Assembly: GCF_003545815.1 (NCBI RefSeq) | Contig: NZ_PDUW01000004.1 | Coordinates: 310,001-374,000 of the forward strand | Origin: Pusillimonas caeni | Lineage (GTDB): Bacteria > Pseudomonadota > Gammaproteobacteria > Burkholderiales > Burkholderiaceae_B | DNA: 64,000 nucleotides | Reading direction: 5' to 3' | Shown: positions 44,283 through 53,586 of the stretch, piece after piece | Position numbering within the stretch: position 1 is the stretch's first letter | How the letters are laid out: each line of letters starts with the position of its first letter | Translations under genes and position numbers: made by a program | The notes under the pieces: model-generated | Told to the model about the DNA's origin: nothing | What the model saw: only the letters and a program-made list of their open reading frames with translations | The model's database searches: none

Positions 44283-45460
44283 TCGTTCTCCCACGATAAA
44301 GATAAGGTGCCATCAGGCCGGAAGCGGTACATGCCGTCCAGCCAGCCCGTTCCGAATAAACTCAGCACATGGTCGTAATAAGGCGGCTGGCCAAGTGCGA
44401 CCGCCCCGGGTTCGAGCGAACGAGGCAGAGCATCGCGCACTCTCTGTATTTGCTGTTCGAGCAGCAGCGCCTGCCCCTTGGCCTTGAAATACGGAATCAA
44501 TGCGGCCGAAAATCCGAAAGGCCCTTGACCCGAGGCCCCGCCTGTCTGGGTGTCGACCGATTCCGGCGGGATGCCCTCGCCATGCTGCCGGGTCGCACTC
44601 ACCATGCCGTCGAGTGCGCGCAGCATGCGGGAGAACAAAGGATCGTCGGAAGAGGTCAGGCCCGCCCACAAGTAATTGCGTATGGCGTCATAGCTTCCGA
44701 CCGGTCCTTTGATCGGGTCGACCACAAAGGAAGGCGGCGTTTCTTTGGCCTGATAGGTCGTCCAGTCAGGCGCGAGGCCGTGGGGCGCCGTGGCTTCGAC
44801 CATGGCCGCGGTATTGTCGGCGATGGCGCGCCACGGGCCTTGCGGCCGCGCCAGGGCCAGGCGCCGCAGAAGGGGAATGGGCAGGTAGCTGGCATTGAGT
44901 TGCCATGTCTGCTCTTGGGGCTTGGCGAACCACTCTCTGCCGGGCAGCAGCATGGGGCCCAACCCCGGCAAGTCGGCGACTTCCTGGCTTTCGATCAGGT
45001 CGAGCAGAGCGTTGGCCTGACGCGTGTAAGCGGGTTCCTGCCAAAGCCTGCCCGCCTCGAGCAGCGCGTAGGCGAACCAGAGGTTTGCATCGGATGCGGA
45101 ATTGTCATCGATCACTCGCCACGATCCATCGTCCGCACGGCCCCATATCCAGGCGGGCAGCCGCCGGCCGGCGTCTCCGCCGCTGAGATTGTCGATCGTC
45201 CAGCCCCATAGCCGGTCGAACATGCGCTTGTCGCCCGCGACCAGGGCGAAAAACATGCCGTAAGACTGCCCTTCGGACGAGCTGTGCTGCATGGCGGTGC
45301 TGGCGTCCAGGACCCGGCCGCTATCCTGGATGAAATGCACGCCGAAATCATGCCACAGAGGCCACTCTGCCGTGCCGCATGACGCGGCCGCCGCCCCTCC
45401 TCCGTGCAAGGAAAGGGCGGCAAGGCAGCCGACGAAGAAACGCTTCACGCCTGTTCGCAC
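44261..45460 (-). CDS. bcsZ: Periplasmic endo-1,4-beta-glucanase (GH8)
   Basis: The 399-residue GH8 cellulase trims nascent cellulose in the periplasm and is required for orderly export. A signal peptide ends near AAAA (residue 26). The catalytic acid is the Glu in SSEGQSYGMFFAL (E63), with the family stretch ASTAMQHSSSEG before it and NASYLPIPLLRRLA later. The start is GTG, placed because TAAGGAG (the bcsB stop codon overlapping the ribosome site) lies just before it; bcsZ is therefore coupled to the upstream bcsB. Confidence 0.95.
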   Translation of the reverse strand: MRTGVKRFFVGCLAALSLHGGGAAAASCGTAEWPLWHDFGVHFIQDSGRVLDASTAMQHSSSEGQSYGMFFALVAGDKRMFDRLWGWTIDNLSGGDAGRRLPAWIWGRADDGSWRVIDDNSASDANLWFAYALLEAGRLWQEPAYTRQANALLDLIESQEVADLPGLGPMLLPGREWFAKPQEQTWQLNASYLPIPLLRRLALARPQGPWRAIADNTAAMVEATAPHGLAPDWTTYQAKETPPSFVVDPIKGPVGSYDAIRNYLWAGLTSSDDPLFSRMLRALDGMVSATRQHGEGIPPESVDTQTGGASGQGPFGFSAALIPYFKAKGQALLLEQQIQRVRDALPRSLEPGAVALGQPPYYDHVLSLFGTGWLDGMYRFRPDGTLSLSWENECFATTE

Positions 45461-45469
45461 CGTAGCTCC

Positions 45470-47815
45470 TTACGTCTTTCGCCGTCCGCGCCGCCAAAGC
45501 GCTATTGCCAAAGCCAGCACCAGGACCGCCAGCAACAGCCATCCCAGCCACTGCAACGGCGACACAGTCGGCCAATGGCCGGCGAGCGTCCATTCGATGC
45601 TGCGCCAAAGACCCAGCTTGCCGATCGAATAACTGTACTCGGAGGCCAGGGGAGTGATTCCGCCGTCATGGACCACGGCGAGGCTGCCTTTCAGGCCTTC
45701 CTCGGGATCGCCGCCGGCCAGCAGCGCCTTGACCGCCAGAGCCTGTCCCTGCGGCTCGCTGCTGGCTATCAGGACCACGCTGCGTCCCTTTGCCGCCGGA
45801 GATTCGAAACCCGCGAAGATGGCGCTGTCTCCGGAGCTGGAGTAGCTCAGGTCGGTGCGGACGCGGCTTTGCGATTCGCGCGGATCGGGCGTCTTCCAGC
45901 CGACCGGCTTGAAGATGAGGTCGGACGTGCCGAAACGCTTGCTCTGGCCCGCAAGCACGGCCGGCATGTATTCGGCCCAGGACTTCAACCAAGCCTGATC
46001 TCCGGACGCAATGACGACGAGGTCCTTGTCGTCCAGCCCAAGGCCCGGCTCGCCCAGCGCCACCGTCACGTGGGTTGCGGGATAACCCGTCGATTCTCCG
46101 AACCGCCCCATCAGGGCCAGATAGGTCGACACGTCCTGGGCGGCCGGGCTGCCCGCAAGCACCACCGCGGTTTGCGACAGATCGGCCAGCCGCGTGAAGG
46201 GGAAACCGCTTTCGCCGAAGGCGGCCAGGTCGGGAAGCGGCATGAAGTGCGGATAACGGGAGAAATCCAGCGTGGAGTCCGGATCGATGCGGCCGCGCAC
46301 ATTGTCGATGATGATGTCGCGGCACTGCCCTTCCTTGATGTAGTCGTACATAAAGCGCAGCTCCAGCTCGGAGCGAGCCAGCAGCCGGTCCAGCGGGATC
46401 TGCATCTGGGCGCGGACCGGAAGCATCTCGTTGTCGTTCAGCATCTTGAGCCACGACTCATTCTTGATCTGGTCGACCGACGGCAAGGGAAAGGACTTCA
46501 GGAACTGCTGGTCGACGCTGATCAGCAGCGACGAGTTGGCCTGGCCCGGCTGGGGGGTGTAGCGATAGCGCAGATCGACAGGCACGGGTTTTTCGCGCCA
46601 TCCGAACAGGTCGGGAGGCAGGCGCAGGTCAAGGCGGACTGGCGCCCCGTTGTAGCCGGTGACGTCGAGCGCCTGCTGGGAAACGATTTCGCCGAACTTG
46701 ACCGGACGGTCCGTGCGCAGCCAGTTCGGCGCATCATAGGGTCGGCGCGGCGCCAATTGCGCCAGTTGCTGGATGGCGGCCACCTCGCCGGTCAGCGTGA
46801 CGCCGCCGGTGACCAAAGCCTGGGCTGCCAGCCTGACCTCTTGGGCATCGCGGCCCATCACCCATAAAAGCTTGCCGCGCGGATCATTCGGATTGGTGGT
46901 GATGGCCAGCGCAGGCCCGGACACGGCGGGCAAGGACGCCGCGGCGCCCGCATCCCCACCTTGGCTCAGCACCACGGCATTGCCTTTTTCGGGATAAGCG
47001 CCGTCCCAGTGCGCCGGGAACTGGGCCCCGCGATACCCGGCCATCGCGCCGAACCACGATGCGACCATGCCGGCCGACTCGAGAACGGCCTCACTCTTGT
47101 CGTTCGCGAACACGATCGGCAAAGTCAGGCGGCGGCTGTCCCGATGATCGAAGAAGGGCAGCGGCAGTATGGACAGGTCGTCCGGCAGAGCCATGTGCCG
47201 CACGTCCAGCGCCAGCGTGCTCTTGTTGCTGATGTTGGCCCAGAGGCTGGAATGGAGAGGGTCCTCGCATTCGAGCGTGTAATGGCCGATCAGCTGGAAG
47301 CGCAGCCGGTTGAATTCGGTGACAAGGTGGGCGGGCAGCTCGATGGTCCGCCGCAGGCTTTTTCCCGCCTCTTCGCGGGGCACCGGTATGGTCGCGGCCA
47401 CCTCGTCATTGACCAGAACATTGATGTGCGACAGATCGCTGAGCAGGGCCGGCGAGTAGCTGTAGGTCATGTCGACCTCGGCGCGGGTCACCACTTCGTC
47501 GGCGCGCACATTGAACAACACACTGTCGCTGCCGTCGATGCCCCGCAGATTGAAGGGATAGCGTGCCCCCAGTTGTTCGAGGGTGTAGCGATACTCGGGC
47601 CGGACAGAGGCGATTTCGTGCGCTTCGCTCACTTGGGAAAGCGGCGCATCGACCGAAGACGTGTTGTCGAGCAGCGATGGGCGAGGCAGCAACAGCCCCG
47701 CCTTCTCTTCGGCGCTCAGGTCTTGGGCAAGAGCCGGGCAGGCGCAGGCCAGCGACAGCGCGGCGGCTGTGAGCAAGGAGGAAATCGAATGGGCGGACAA
47801 GAAGGGATTTTTCAT
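45470..47815 (-). CDS. bcsB: Cellulose synthase regulatory subunit BcsB, second copy
   Basis: The 781-residue protein is a BcsB: signal peptide (ends CPALA), alternating carbohydrate-binding and flavodoxin-like domains, and one C-terminal membrane helix (LGWLLLAVLVLALAIALWRR). Marker segments are LIGHYTLECEDPLH, YDAPNWLRTDRPV, GFPFTRLADLSQ and EGQCRD. It is a divergent paralogue of the BcsB at 47835-50075, with the same markers throughout but an extra 45-residue N-terminal stretch (SAEEKAGLLLPRP...). It starts 19 bases after that gene. BcsB guides the glucan through the periplasm and completes the BcsA active complex. Confidence 0.93.
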   Translation of the reverse strand: MKNPFLSAHSISSLLTAAALSLACACPALAQDLSAEEKAGLLLPRPSLLDNTSSVDAPLSQVSEAHEIASVRPEYRYTLEQLGARYPFNLRGIDGSDSVLFNVRADEVVTRAEVDMTYSYSPALLSDLSHINVLVNDEVAATIPVPREEAGKSLRRTIELPAHLVTEFNRLRFQLIGHYTLECEDPLHSSLWANISNKSTLALDVRHMALPDDLSILPLPFFDHRDSRRLTLPIVFANDKSEAVLESAGMVASWFGAMAGYRGAQFPAHWDGAYPEKGNAVVLSQGGDAGAAASLPAVSGPALAITTNPNDPRGKLLWVMGRDAQEVRLAAQALVTGGVTLTGEVAAIQQLAQLAPRRPYDAPNWLRTDRPVKFGEIVSQQALDVTGYNGAPVRLDLRLPPDLFGWREKPVPVDLRYRYTPQPGQANSSLLISVDQQFLKSFPLPSVDQIKNESWLKMLNDNEMLPVRAQMQIPLDRLLARSELELRFMYDYIKEGQCRDIIIDNVRGRIDPDSTLDFSRYPHFMPLPDLAAFGESGFPFTRLADLSQTAVVLAGSPAAQDVSTYLALMGRFGESTGYPATHVTVALGEPGLGLDDKDLVVIASGDQAWLKSWAEYMPAVLAGQSKRFGTSDLIFKPVGWKTPDPRESQSRVRTDLSYSSSGDSAIFAGFESPAAKGRSVVLIASSEPQGQALAVKALLAGGDPEEGLKGSLAVVHDGGITPLASEYSYSIGKLGLWRSIEWTLAGHWPTVSPLQWLGWLLLAVLVLALAIALWRRGRRKT

Positions 47816-47834
47816 CGGCTATGCTCTTTCACAA

Positions 47835-50075
47835 TTACCGCGGACCGGGAGAGCCGGCACGCAGGCGCCTCTGGGCTCGCGCACGCAGTGATAAATACAG
47901 GACGATTGCAATCAGCACCGCACCCAATAGATAAACCACGAACAACAATAGGGGATGTCTGGACATGAACCAGGCAATGGTCTGGTAGAAGCTCAGATTT
48001 CCCACGTAATAACTTTTCGATGACGATAGAGATTCGATTCGGCCCTCGCGCACCAGGGCCAGGCTTCCCTGCAGCCGCTTGCTCTGCACATCGTCGGCGA
48101 TCATCGATTCAACCGCGGCCTGAAGGCCCGCGCCATCGGCGCCGGCCACCACGACGACGCTGCGGCCGCGGCGCATCGGCGACTGGAATCCCGCTACATA
48201 AGCGCCGTCGGCGGGAGCCGCGATGGGACGCGCGAACGACGACCGCAAGGGGCTGCGGGCGAGGCGCTCGGACAGGGCGCCGAGCCACCCGCCTATGCCC
48301 GTGTCTGCCGACGGCCGCGACGTCGCGGCGCGCTCGGGCAGAGGAAGGTGCCGGGCCCAGCCGGATAATGTGTCGGAGCGCGTTCCGGCTTCGATCAGCA
48401 GCAGGTCCTTGTCCGCCACGCCGGCGGCATCGCGCTGTACGGTCACTCCTGTCGCCGGATGGCCGGTGGCCTGGCCCATCCTGCCGAGCAAAGTCAGAAA
48501 GGCGGCGAATTCGGATTCGTGCGCATCGGTCCGCATCACAACCGCTGTTTCGGACAGATCGGCCATGCGCGAGAACGGAAAGCCCGACGTGCTGAAGGCC
48601 GCCAGGTCGGGCATGGCCTTGTGATGGGGCAGGCCCGACAGATCGATGGTGGAGCGAGGGTCGATGGCGCTGCGCCGCGCGTCGATCAGGCTTCCGCGGC
48701 ATTCGCTATGGAAGGGTGGACGGTAATGGAAGCGAAACTGCAGCTCCGCCTGCGATTCGAGCATCGACAGCGGCAGGAACACCTTCTGCTTCAAGGCCGA
48801 CCCGTCCCTCGCCAGCAAACGGCGGGCATTCTCTTCGTTGTCCGCCAGTTCGATATGCTGTACACGCTGCTGATTGACCAGCACGTCGAGCGTCGCCCCA
48901 TCGTCGGCGTCTATGGCCGAATGCCGGTACAGCAGATTCATGGGCACCGCTTTGGTACGCCAGTCGGACAGGTCGGGCGGAAGCCGCAGACCGACGCTGA
49001 TGGGGCCCGGCTCGTATCCGGAAACAGTGAACTCGCGCAGCGGCAATAGCTCGCCCAAGGCGACGGGCCGGTCGGCGGGCAGCCAATTGGGCGCATCATA
49101 GGGTTTGCGCGGAACGCCCTGCACTTCGGCGACCGTCGCGGTGAGCCCAGACAATGCCTGGGCCCCCAATGCCAGAGACACCGCGGCGCTGCGGATTTCG
49201 TCGTCATTGCGGCCCGTGATGACAAGCAGCTTTCCGGCGGGGTCGTGAGGATTTGCCCGCATGGCCAGGGTCGGCCCCTCGGCCTTCGGCAGCGTGAGTC
49301 CGGGCAATGATTCATTTGCGCCCAGCACGATGACCGCGTGTCCTTGCTGCGGGATCTCGTCGGACAAGGCCGTGAATCGCGCCCCGCGATATCCGGACAA
49401 AGCTCCAAGCCACGACGCCACAATGCCCGCCGCCTCGAGCCGCTTGTCCGAAGGCCGTCCCAATACGAACGGCACGTCCAGGCCCCGCACGTCGCGCGGA
49501 TCGAAGAAGGGCGATGGCAAAAGGCCGAGGTCGTCAGGCAAGACCAGCCGCTCCACGTCGAATAGCAAGCGGCTCGATGCGTCGATATTCGCCCACAGGT
49601 CGGGATGCAGCGGATCCTCACAGCCCATGGTGTAGTGGCCGATCAACTGAAGCTCGAGGAAGTTGTATGGCTGCAAATGCGCCAGCGGCAGAACGACCTG
49701 CGCGCGATTGGCCTCGTCCGACGGCTGGCCGGGCAAAGGCAGCGAGGCGATGACCTCGCCGTTGAGCACCACGTTCAGATGGGACAGTTCCTGCAGCAGG
49801 GCCGGCGAGTAACGGTAGGCCAGGTCCAGCTGCAGGTCGTCGATCCGCTCATCGTCCCTGAGGCCGAATACGACTCCCCTGCTGCCATCGACGCCACGAA
49901 GATTCCATTGAGCATAACGATTGTATTGCTCGAGGCTGACAGCATAGTTTCTGTGCAAGGCATCGGCGGCAGCCCCGGTTTGAGCCGATTGCGCCCATGC
50001 CATGCAGGCCGCTCCCGCCAGTAAACCGGCGAGGCAGGCTCTGACCGCTACGAAAAAGCGCCCCGCCCCGCTCAT
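47835..50075 (-). CDS. bcsB: Cellulose synthase regulatory subunit BcsB, first copy
   Basis: The 746-residue protein has a signal peptide (ends CMAWA), the BcsB periplasmic domains, and a C-terminal membrane helix (LLLFVVYLLGAVLIAIVLYL) with a basic tail. Markers are LQLIGHYTMGCEDPLH, YDAPNWLPADRPV and GFPFSRMADLSETAV, each matched in the second copy. Its ATG overlaps the bcsA stop (ATGA), so it is coupled to bcsA and is likely the BcsA-binding subunit. Two conserved cysteines (GCEDP and SECRG) are present here and in the paralogue (ECEDP and GQCRD). Confidence 0.93.
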   Translation of the reverse strand: MSGAGRFFVAVRACLAGLLAGAACMAWAQSAQTGAAADALHRNYAVSLEQYNRYAQWNLRGVDGSRGVVFGLRDDERIDDLQLDLAYRYSPALLQELSHLNVVLNGEVIASLPLPGQPSDEANRAQVVLPLAHLQPYNFLELQLIGHYTMGCEDPLHPDLWANIDASSRLLFDVERLVLPDDLGLLPSPFFDPRDVRGLDVPFVLGRPSDKRLEAAGIVASWLGALSGYRGARFTALSDEIPQQGHAVIVLGANESLPGLTLPKAEGPTLAMRANPHDPAGKLLVITGRNDDEIRSAAVSLALGAQALSGLTATVAEVQGVPRKPYDAPNWLPADRPVALGELLPLREFTVSGYEPGPISVGLRLPPDLSDWRTKAVPMNLLYRHSAIDADDGATLDVLVNQQRVQHIELADNEENARRLLARDGSALKQKVFLPLSMLESQAELQFRFHYRPPFHSECRGSLIDARRSAIDPRSTIDLSGLPHHKAMPDLAAFSTSGFPFSRMADLSETAVVMRTDAHESEFAAFLTLLGRMGQATGHPATGVTVQRDAAGVADKDLLLIEAGTRSDTLSGWARHLPLPERAATSRPSADTGIGGWLGALSERLARSPLRSSFARPIAAPADGAYVAGFQSPMRRGRSVVVVAGADGAGLQAAVESMIADDVQSKRLQGSLALVREGRIESLSSSKSYYVGNLSFYQTIAWFMSRHPLLLFVVYLLGAVLIAIVLYLSLRARAQRRLRAGSPGPR

Positions 50076-52258
50076 GTCTCCTGGGCCCTCCGTCCCATCG
50101 CCCGCCCGGCGCGTCGTCCGATCGCTTTGCCGGCCTCGCGGAACAACACGAGAAAGCCGCGCGCGCCGATCCGCCCGATCTGCTTTACCGCCGTCAACGG
50201 CGCATCGGGAACCGAAGCATTCCATATCGTCGCCCAGATGTCGGCTCTGCCGAAGGTGACCTGAGCCAGTTCGATCTGCTGCTCGATGGAGAGGCCGAGG
50301 AAGTGCAGGCCGACGCGCTTGTCTTGGACGAAGCGCACTTCGGCGGGAAAGACGCGTTCGTCGTCGCCCCGAAACAGGGACACCTGCACCGCGTCGCCAA
50401 CCTTGAGGGCGGCGGGCGCATTCAGCTCCAAGCCCAAGCCTTCGGCCGAGAAGTCGCTGGTCTGGCAGGCGATGCGGTGCCCGGAGGCCAGCCCCAGGCT
50501 GGCGGGCAGCACGGCCTCGACCCGCGGCGAGGAGCGGACCTGGCGCTGCTCGCCGGCCACGGCCACGCTGGCGCTGCAGATGACGATGTTGTGCACCGTC
50601 CAGGCCATGTTGAACGCCACCGTATACATCAGGCTGCGGTCGCCGCCGCTGTGCGCCAGCATCCAGATGCCCACGATCAGGCCGGCCAGGTTCAGGCCCA
50701 GCAGCACGATGTAGGGCCGGGCCAGCGTCCAGTCGAAATAGGATTCGGTCGTGGTGCCGCCCTTGGCCGTGACGTTGAACGTGGCGCTGTTGGGATTGAT
50801 CAGCGTGGCCAGCGTGGGCCGCATCAGATACCAGGCCAGCACCGATTCGTACACCTCGTTCCAGAAAGAATGCCGGAACTTGCCCTGCACCCGGAAGTTC
50901 GTCAGTTGGGCGTGCAGAATGTGGGGCAGCACGTAGGCCAGAATCATCAGCGCCGATGCCTGGAACACGCGCGCGTCGAAGAACAGATAGGCCAGCGGCG
51001 CGGTCAGGAACACCAGGCGCGGCAGCCCGTAGAAAAAGTGCAGCGAGGCGCTGATGTAGCAAATGCGCTGGCCCAGGTTCAGGCCCTTGCCCAGCAAGGG
51101 ATTGTGGCTGCGCATGATCTGGGCCATGCCGCGCGCCCAGCGGATGCGCTGGCCGATGTGGCGCGACAGGCTTTCGGTGGCCAGCCCGGCCGCCTGCGGC
51201 AGGGCCAGGTACGCGGTATTGAGCCCTACGCGGTTCATCTTCAGGGCGGTGAGCGCGTCTTCGGTAACGCTTTCGGTGGCCACTCCGCCTATCTGCATCA
51301 GGTGTTCGCGGCGCAGCACGGCGCACGATCCGCAGAAGAACGTGGCGTTCCAGAGATCGTTGCCGTCCTGAGTCAGGCCGTAGAAAAGCTGCCCCTCGTT
51401 GGGTACGCGGTGAAAGACGCCCAGGTTCTGCTCCATGGGGTCGGGCGAGAAAAAGACGTGCGGCGTCTGCAGCATGGCCAGCTTGGGGTCTTTCATGAAC
51501 CAGCCCATGCATATCTGCAGAAACGACCTGGTGGGTATGTGGTCGCAGTCGAAGATGGCGATGAATTCGCCATGGGTGCGCGCGAGCGCGGCGTTGATGT
51601 TGCCTGCCTTGGCATGCTTGTTGTCGGGCCGGGTCAGGTAGCCGACGCCGGCCTGCTCGCAGAAAGCGCGGAACTCTTCGCGGCGGCCGTCGTCGAGCAC
51701 GTAGATATTCAGGCGGTCGGCGGGCCAGTCCTGGGCCATGGCCGTGAGTACGGTCTGGCGCACGACGTTTAGCGGCTCGTTATAGGTGGGTATGTAGATG
51801 TCGACGCTGGGCCAGGAGGAAATGTCCTCGGGCATCAGGACGGGCTTGCGGCGCAGCGGCCATGCCGACTGGAAATAGCTCAGGAACAAGGTCAGCAGCG
51901 CATAGAGCTCGGCCATCAGGAGGCCATAGCCGAACACGGCATCGAGCAGGTGCTCGAAACCCAGGGTCTCGGTCAGCCGCCAGTACATGTAGCGCAGCGT
52001 GGCCACCGACGAGATGGCCATCAGCACCAGCACCGTCAGGCGCGCCCGTGAAACGCGATTGAGCACATAGGCGGTGGCAAAGGTGATCAGGCCGAAAAGC
52101 GCCTGATGGCCCAGGGTCAGCGGAGTGACGATCACGCTGGCGAAAAACGCCAGCGCCACGATCAGCGCCAGCACTCGGAAGGCTCGGCTGTCCCAGATCG
52201 AAAGTCCCACCAGCCAATCGCCGGCCCGGCCAAGTGCTTTGCCCAAGCGCTCGTACAT
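50072..52258 (-). CDS. bcsA: Cellulose synthase catalytic subunit with PilZ domain
   Basis: The 728-residue inner-membrane GT2 enzyme polymerises glucose from UDP-glucose and extrudes the chain. Catalytic motifs are: DDG (189-191), DCD (237-239), FFCGS (308-312), TED (332-334) and QRIRW (370-374). The gating loop is FNVTAKGG (494-501). The PilZ domain has RSSPR (575-579) and DFSAEG (602-607), both c-di-GMP-binding motifs, so the enzyme should be c-di-GMP-activated. About eight membrane segments surround these. The start MYERLGKALGRAGDW overlaps the bcsQ stop. Confidence 0.97.
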   Translation of the reverse strand: MYERLGKALGRAGDWLVGLSIWDSRAFRVLALIVALAFFASVIVTPLTLGHQALFGLITFATAYVLNRVSRARLTVLVLMAISSVATLRYMYWRLTETLGFEHLLDAVFGYGLLMAELYALLTLFLSYFQSAWPLRRKPVLMPEDISSWPSVDIYIPTYNEPLNVVRQTVLTAMAQDWPADRLNIYVLDDGRREEFRAFCEQAGVGYLTRPDNKHAKAGNINAALARTHGEFIAIFDCDHIPTRSFLQICMGWFMKDPKLAMLQTPHVFFSPDPMEQNLGVFHRVPNEGQLFYGLTQDGNDLWNATFFCGSCAVLRREHLMQIGGVATESVTEDALTALKMNRVGLNTAYLALPQAAGLATESLSRHIGQRIRWARGMAQIMRSHNPLLGKGLNLGQRICYISASLHFFYGLPRLVFLTAPLAYLFFDARVFQASALMILAYVLPHILHAQLTNFRVQGKFRHSFWNEVYESVLAWYLMRPTLATLINPNSATFNVTAKGGTTTESYFDWTLARPYIVLLGLNLAGLIVGIWMLAHSGGDRSLMYTVAFNMAWTVHNIVICSASVAVAGEQRQVRSSPRVEAVLPASLGLASGHRIACQTSDFSAEGLGLELNAPAALKVGDAVQVSLFRGDDERVFPAEVRFVQDKRVGLHFLGLSIEQQIELAQVTFGRADIWATIWNASVPDAPLTAVKQIGRIGARGFLVLFREAGKAIGRRAGRAMGRRAQET

Positions 52259-53034
52259 CAGCCTTCCTCCTGATTGGATGCGGCCAGACGGCCGCTGATC
52301 CAGTTGGCGCACGCCATGATGTCGCGCGCGCCTTCGCTGTGCGGCGCATATTGGAAAACGCTCTGCCCGAATGCCAGGGCCTCGCTGACGGCCTGGTCCT
52401 GGTGTATGCGTCCGATGATGCGGTCGCCGAACGAAGCCCGCAGCATGGTCGCCACGTCGCGGCTGAGCTGCCGGCTCTGATCGACCTGGTTCACGATGAA
52501 GCCGTAGCCGCGAAAGTCGGGCCGGCCCAGGCAATACGATTCGAACAGGGCGCGCAACTGTGGCAAGGTGACGTACGACCCGGCGTCCGGCAGCGTTACC
52601 GCGATGGCCAGCGAGGCGGCGGTCAAGGCCTGTGTCATGTACACGGACGGGCCGGGCGGGGTGTCCAGCACGACGATGGCGTCGTCGGCCAGATTCATGC
52701 CACGCAACGCATCGGCCAGCCAGGAAGGACGATGGACCAGCCCCGCCTCGAAACCCAGCCGCTGCGCTTCGTCGCATTGGCCGTAGGGAATCAGCGCCAC
52801 GCCCGAGGGCGTCATTTCGGCCAGCCGGGCCAGGGCCGCCGCGTCGCCGCCCGAACTCGACAGCCCGTCTCCGGAACCTGCCTCGAAAGAGAAATGGAAC
52901 CTGAGCCCGTTCTGCGGGTCGAGGTCGATGGCCAGCACAGGATGTCCCAAGCCGTGCAGCGCGACGGCGAGATTCGCCGCCACCGTGCTTTTTCCCACGC
53001 CGCCCTTGGCCGAGACAACTGACAATACATTCAT
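52258..53034 (-). CDS. bcsQ: Cellulose biosynthesis ATPase BcsQ (MinD-like)
   Basis: The 258-residue protein is a ParA/MinD-type ATPase with deviant Walker A KGGVGKST (residues 10-17), the IDLDPQ switch region and LDTPPGPS (Walker B). BcsQ (WssA/YhjQ) localises or supports the synthase complex at the pole or membrane. It overlaps bcsP upstream (4 bases) and bcsA downstream (3 bases), showing tight coupling. Confidence 0.94.
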   Translation of the reverse strand: MNVLSVVSAKGGVGKSTVAANLAVALHGLGHPVLAIDLDPQNGLRFHFSFEAGSGDGLSSSGGDAAALARLAEMTPSGVALIPYGQCDEAQRLGFEAGLVHRPSWLADALRGMNLADDAIVVLDTPPGPSVYMTQALTAASLAIAVTLPDAGSYVTLPQLRALFESYCLGRPDFRGYGFIVNQVDQSRQLSRDVATMLRASFGDRIIGRIHQDQAVSEALAFGQSVFQYAPHSEGARDIMACANWISGRLAASNQEEG

Positions 53035-53534
53035 GGGCGGCGCAGGCGATCGAAGAGCGAGCGTATGGAACCGGCAGGCTGCTCGGGCCGATCCACGGCC
53101 GGCGGCTCGGCGGAAGCAGGCGGTGCCGCGGGATCTTCGAGCCGCCTGAACAGGGACTTCAGGTCGCCCGAGGCGCTGCCCGCCGGCGCCGGCACGGAAT
53201 CAGGCGCCGCACCGCTCGGCGTACCCACCGAAGGCGAAGGCTGCGCGTCCCGCCCGGCATCGGCTGCCGGCGAAGAGAAGGGCCTGCCCTGGCCCGCTGC
53301 CGTGGAGCGCGCGGGCGAGGACAGCGGCGCTGTCGCAGAAGGACGTGCCGCGGGTTCGGACGAAGGCGCCGCGGCATGGGCCTGGGCCCCGACCTGAACA
53401 CGCTTGAACAAAGGCCAGCGCTCGACGGTTTCGCGCTGCTGATCCGTCTCGTGCACTTCGCGATACTGCTTTGCTTTGCTGCCGTCGAAAAGCGCGAAAA
53501 GCTTGCCTATGTCGTCCGATTCTTTCATCGTCAT
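53031..53534 (-). CDS. bcsP: Proline-rich BcsP-type accessory protein
   Basis: The 167-residue protein has a short conserved N-terminal part (DDIGKLFALFDGSKAKQY to VERWPLFKRV, residues 7-46), a long Pro/Ala/Ser-rich disordered centre, and two short repeats DLKSLFRRLEDP and SIRSLFDRLRRP in the last 45 residues. The RWPL motif recalls BcsR. Placement between bcsD and bcsQ fits BcsP/BcsO of type I bcs operons, a link or scaffold of cellulose export. Start is the first of two ATGs two codons apart; either could be used. Confidence 0.75.
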   Translation of the reverse strand: MTMKESDDIGKLFALFDGSKAKQYREVHETDQQRETVERWPLFKRVQVGAQAHAAAPSSEPAARPSATAPLSSPARSTAAGQGRPFSSPAADAGRDAQPSPSVGTPSGAAPDSVPAPAGSASGDLKSLFRRLEDPAAPPASAEPPAVDRPEQPAGSIRSLFDRLRRP

Positions 53535-53586
53535 CCCACTTTCAAAAGAAGTCTACGCCATGGATATGGCCGCTGGCAGCTGGACC

